From Rhizobium rhizogenes (GTDB lineage: Bacteria > Pseudomonadota > Alphaproteobacteria > Rhizobiales > Rhizobiaceae): 64,000 nucleotides of DNA. Shown one piece after another: positions 62,658 to 64,000 of this stretch (the stretch's first letter is position 1; the number at the start of each line of letters is the position of its first letter). The position numbers and the translations under genes were made by a program. Below the pieces are notes generated by a model, which was not told the origin of the DNA, did no database searches, and worked only from the letters and a program-made list of their open reading frames with translations. The stretch is taken from contig NZ_CP019702.2 of NCBI RefSeq assembly GCF_002005205.3, positions 620,001 through 684,000 on the forward strand, read 5' to 3'.

Positions 62658-64000
62658 ATGAGCGCTGAAAGCCTGCTGAAAAACGAAGCACAGGCAACGA
62701 CCACCGAAGACCAGGGACTCCTGTCCAAGGTGGTTGCCGCAACCCGCCAGACCGAACCGGACCGCGCGCAAAATCTGCTGCGCACCCTGACCGATCAGGC
62801 CCTGAAGGGAACGGTCAAATACGACCGCAACCTCACCGTCACCCTCAACCACGCGATCGCCGAACTGGACCGGACGATTTCCGAGCAGCTCGCCGCTATC
62901 ATGCAGGCGCCGGAATTCGCCAAGCTGGAAGGCACCTGGCGCGGGCTGAACTATCTCGTCAAGAATTCCGAGACGAGCGTCAACCTCAAGATCCGCGTCA
63001 TGAACGCCGGCAAGCGGGAACTCGCAAGGGATCTGGAAAAGGCCGTCGAGTTCGACCAGTCCCGGCTTTTCAAGGCGATCTACGAAGACGAATTCGGCAC
63101 CCCCGGCGGCGAACCGCTCGGCGCCATCATCGGCGATTACGAGTTCGACAATTCCTTCGATGACGTGCAGTTGCTTCAGGGTGTCTCGTCGATCGCGGCG
63201 GCAGCCTTCGCACCGTTCATTTCCGCGGCCAGCCCGCGCATGTTCGGTTTCGAGGACTATCGCGATCTCGCCCGTCCGCGCGATCTGGAAAAGATCTTCG
63301 ACACGGTCGAATATGCCAAGTGGCGCAGCTTCCGCGAAAGCGACGATTCCCGTTTCGTGACGCTCGCCTTGCCGCGTGTGCTGGCGCGCATGCCCTATGG
63401 CCCGAAAACCAACCCGATCGACGATTTCGCCTATGACGAAACCAAGGGTGCGGTGAATGGCGATCTGCAGCATGACGAATATTGCTGGATGAACGCTGCC
63501 TACGTCATGGGAACGAAGCTGACCGACGCTTTTGCGAAAAGCGGCTGGTGCACGGCGATCCGTGGCGCGGAAAATGGCGGCCGGGTGGAAAATCTGCCCA
63601 TGCATGTCTTCTCCAGCGATGACGGCGATCTCGACCTGAAATGCCCGACAGAAGTGGGCATCACCGACCGCCGCGACGCCGAACTCGGCAAGCTCGGCTT
63701 CCTGCCGCTCTGCCACTACAAGAACACGGATTACGCGGTGTTCTTCGGCGCCCAGACGGCGCACAAGCCGAAGCTTTACGACAAGCCGGAGGCGACTGCC
63801 AACGCCGCCGTTTCGGCCCGCCTGCCCTATATCATGGCCACGTCGCGCTTCGCGCATTATCTCAAGGTGATGGGCCGCGACAAGATCGGCTCCTTCATGG
63901 AAGCGTCGGACTGCGAAGTCTGGCTCAATCGCTGGATCGCCAACTACGTCAACGCCAATGACGAAGCGGGTGAGGAAAGCCGCGCGAAATATCCGCTGCG
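62658..64000 (+). CDS. tssC: T6SS contractile sheath large subunit TssC (3' part beyond window)
   Basis: The first about 447 codons are in the window. Landmarks of TssC are LEGTWRGLNYLVKNSETSV, the region around GAIIGDYEFDNSFDDVQLLQ, FISAASPRMFGFEDY, RVLARMPYGPKTNPIDDFAY and LPYIMATSRFAHYLKVMGRD. The protein forms the outer sheath with TssB. ATG 62658 has GGAAGGA upstream. The gene runs off the right edge without a stop. Confidence 0.94.
   Translation, partial: MSAESLLKNEAQATTTEDQGLLSKVVAATRQTEPDRAQNLLRTLTDQALKGTVKYDRNLTVTLNHAIAELDRTISEQLAAIMQAPEFAKLEGTWRGLNYLVKNSETSVNLKIRVMNAGKRELARDLEKAVEFDQSRLFKAIYEDEFGTPGGEPLGAIIGDYEFDNSFDDVQLLQGVSSIAAAAFAPFISAASPRMFGFEDYRDLARPRDLEKIFDTVEYAKWRSFRESDDSRFVTLALPRVLARMPYGPKTNPIDDFAYDETKGAVNGDLQHDEYCWMNAAYVMGTKLTDAFAKSGWCTAIRGAENGGRVENLPMHVFSSDDGDLDLKCPTEVGITDRRDAELGKLGFLPLCHYKNTDYAVFFGAQTAHKPKLYDKPEATANAAVSARLPYIMATSRFAHYLKVMGRDKIGSFMEASDCEVWLNRWIANYVNANDEAGEESRAKYPL

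Overview
The window reads as chromosomal DNA of a Rhizobiaceae alphaproteobacterium, most likely an Agrobacterium. The reasons are the GC-rich coding sequence, the dense set of LacI/GntR-regulated ABC uptake loci, a rhizobial-type dispersed palindrome at 4328-4374, and a type VI secretion (T6SS) locus at the right end arranged as divergent imp and hcp operons, as I recall for A. tumefaciens. The genus call is inference. I saw no rRNA, tRNA, CRISPR array or insertion sequence.

Layout. (1) 1-6764: purU (cut by the left edge) and the heterotetrameric sarcosine oxidase genes soxBDAG, facing a GlxA/GbdR-type AraC regulator. This is a sarcosine to methylene/formyl-THF one-carbon module. (2) 6778-12235: a GntR/UTRA regulator divergent from an ABC importer operon that also encodes an alkaline-phosphatase-superfamily hydrolase. 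A PHO-box-like element and a TGGTCTAGACCA operator sit in front of it, suggesting phosphonate or phosphate-ester uptake. (3) 12293-20017: an inositol/rhizopine-like catabolic region with an orphan sugar-binding protein, three Gfo/Idh dehydrogenases (one close to IolG), a sugar isomerase and two LacI regulators with recognisable operators. (4) 20153-24844: LysR/SDR pair, TetR, small secreted proteins, and a decayed metallophosphoesterase fragment. (5) 24901-32235: LacI-controlled sugar ABC importer with Gfo/Idh and isomerase. (6) 32302-39365: PdxH-like oxidase, HAD phosphatase, PhnF-like GntR, BTLCP protease, DUF1402, DedA and TerC-CBS proteins.

(7) 39477-54025 is the most interesting block. 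Two leftward operons flank a LacI regulator. The first encodes a fused ABC permease, an ATPase, three tandem paralogous binding proteins, an inositol-monophosphatase-family enzyme and a CX5R phosphatase. The second encodes another inositol-monophosphatase-family enzyme, another CX5R phosphatase, a calcineurin-like metallophosphoesterase and a Na/Pi-cotransporter/PhoU-type protein. A shared near-palindrome (TGCACACGTG-N-TCA) lies in front of both operons, and a PHO-box-like element lies between the first operon and the regulator. I infer a phosphate-ester import, dephosphorylation and phosphate-handling system, not one I recognise as described.

(8) 54368-64000: a membrane GGDEF-EAL protein, then the T6SS. 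The leftward operon is clpV-hcp-tai-tae (amidase effector with its immunity protein, no vgrG attached) and the rightward operon starts tssA-tssB-tssC, with tssC cut by the right edge.
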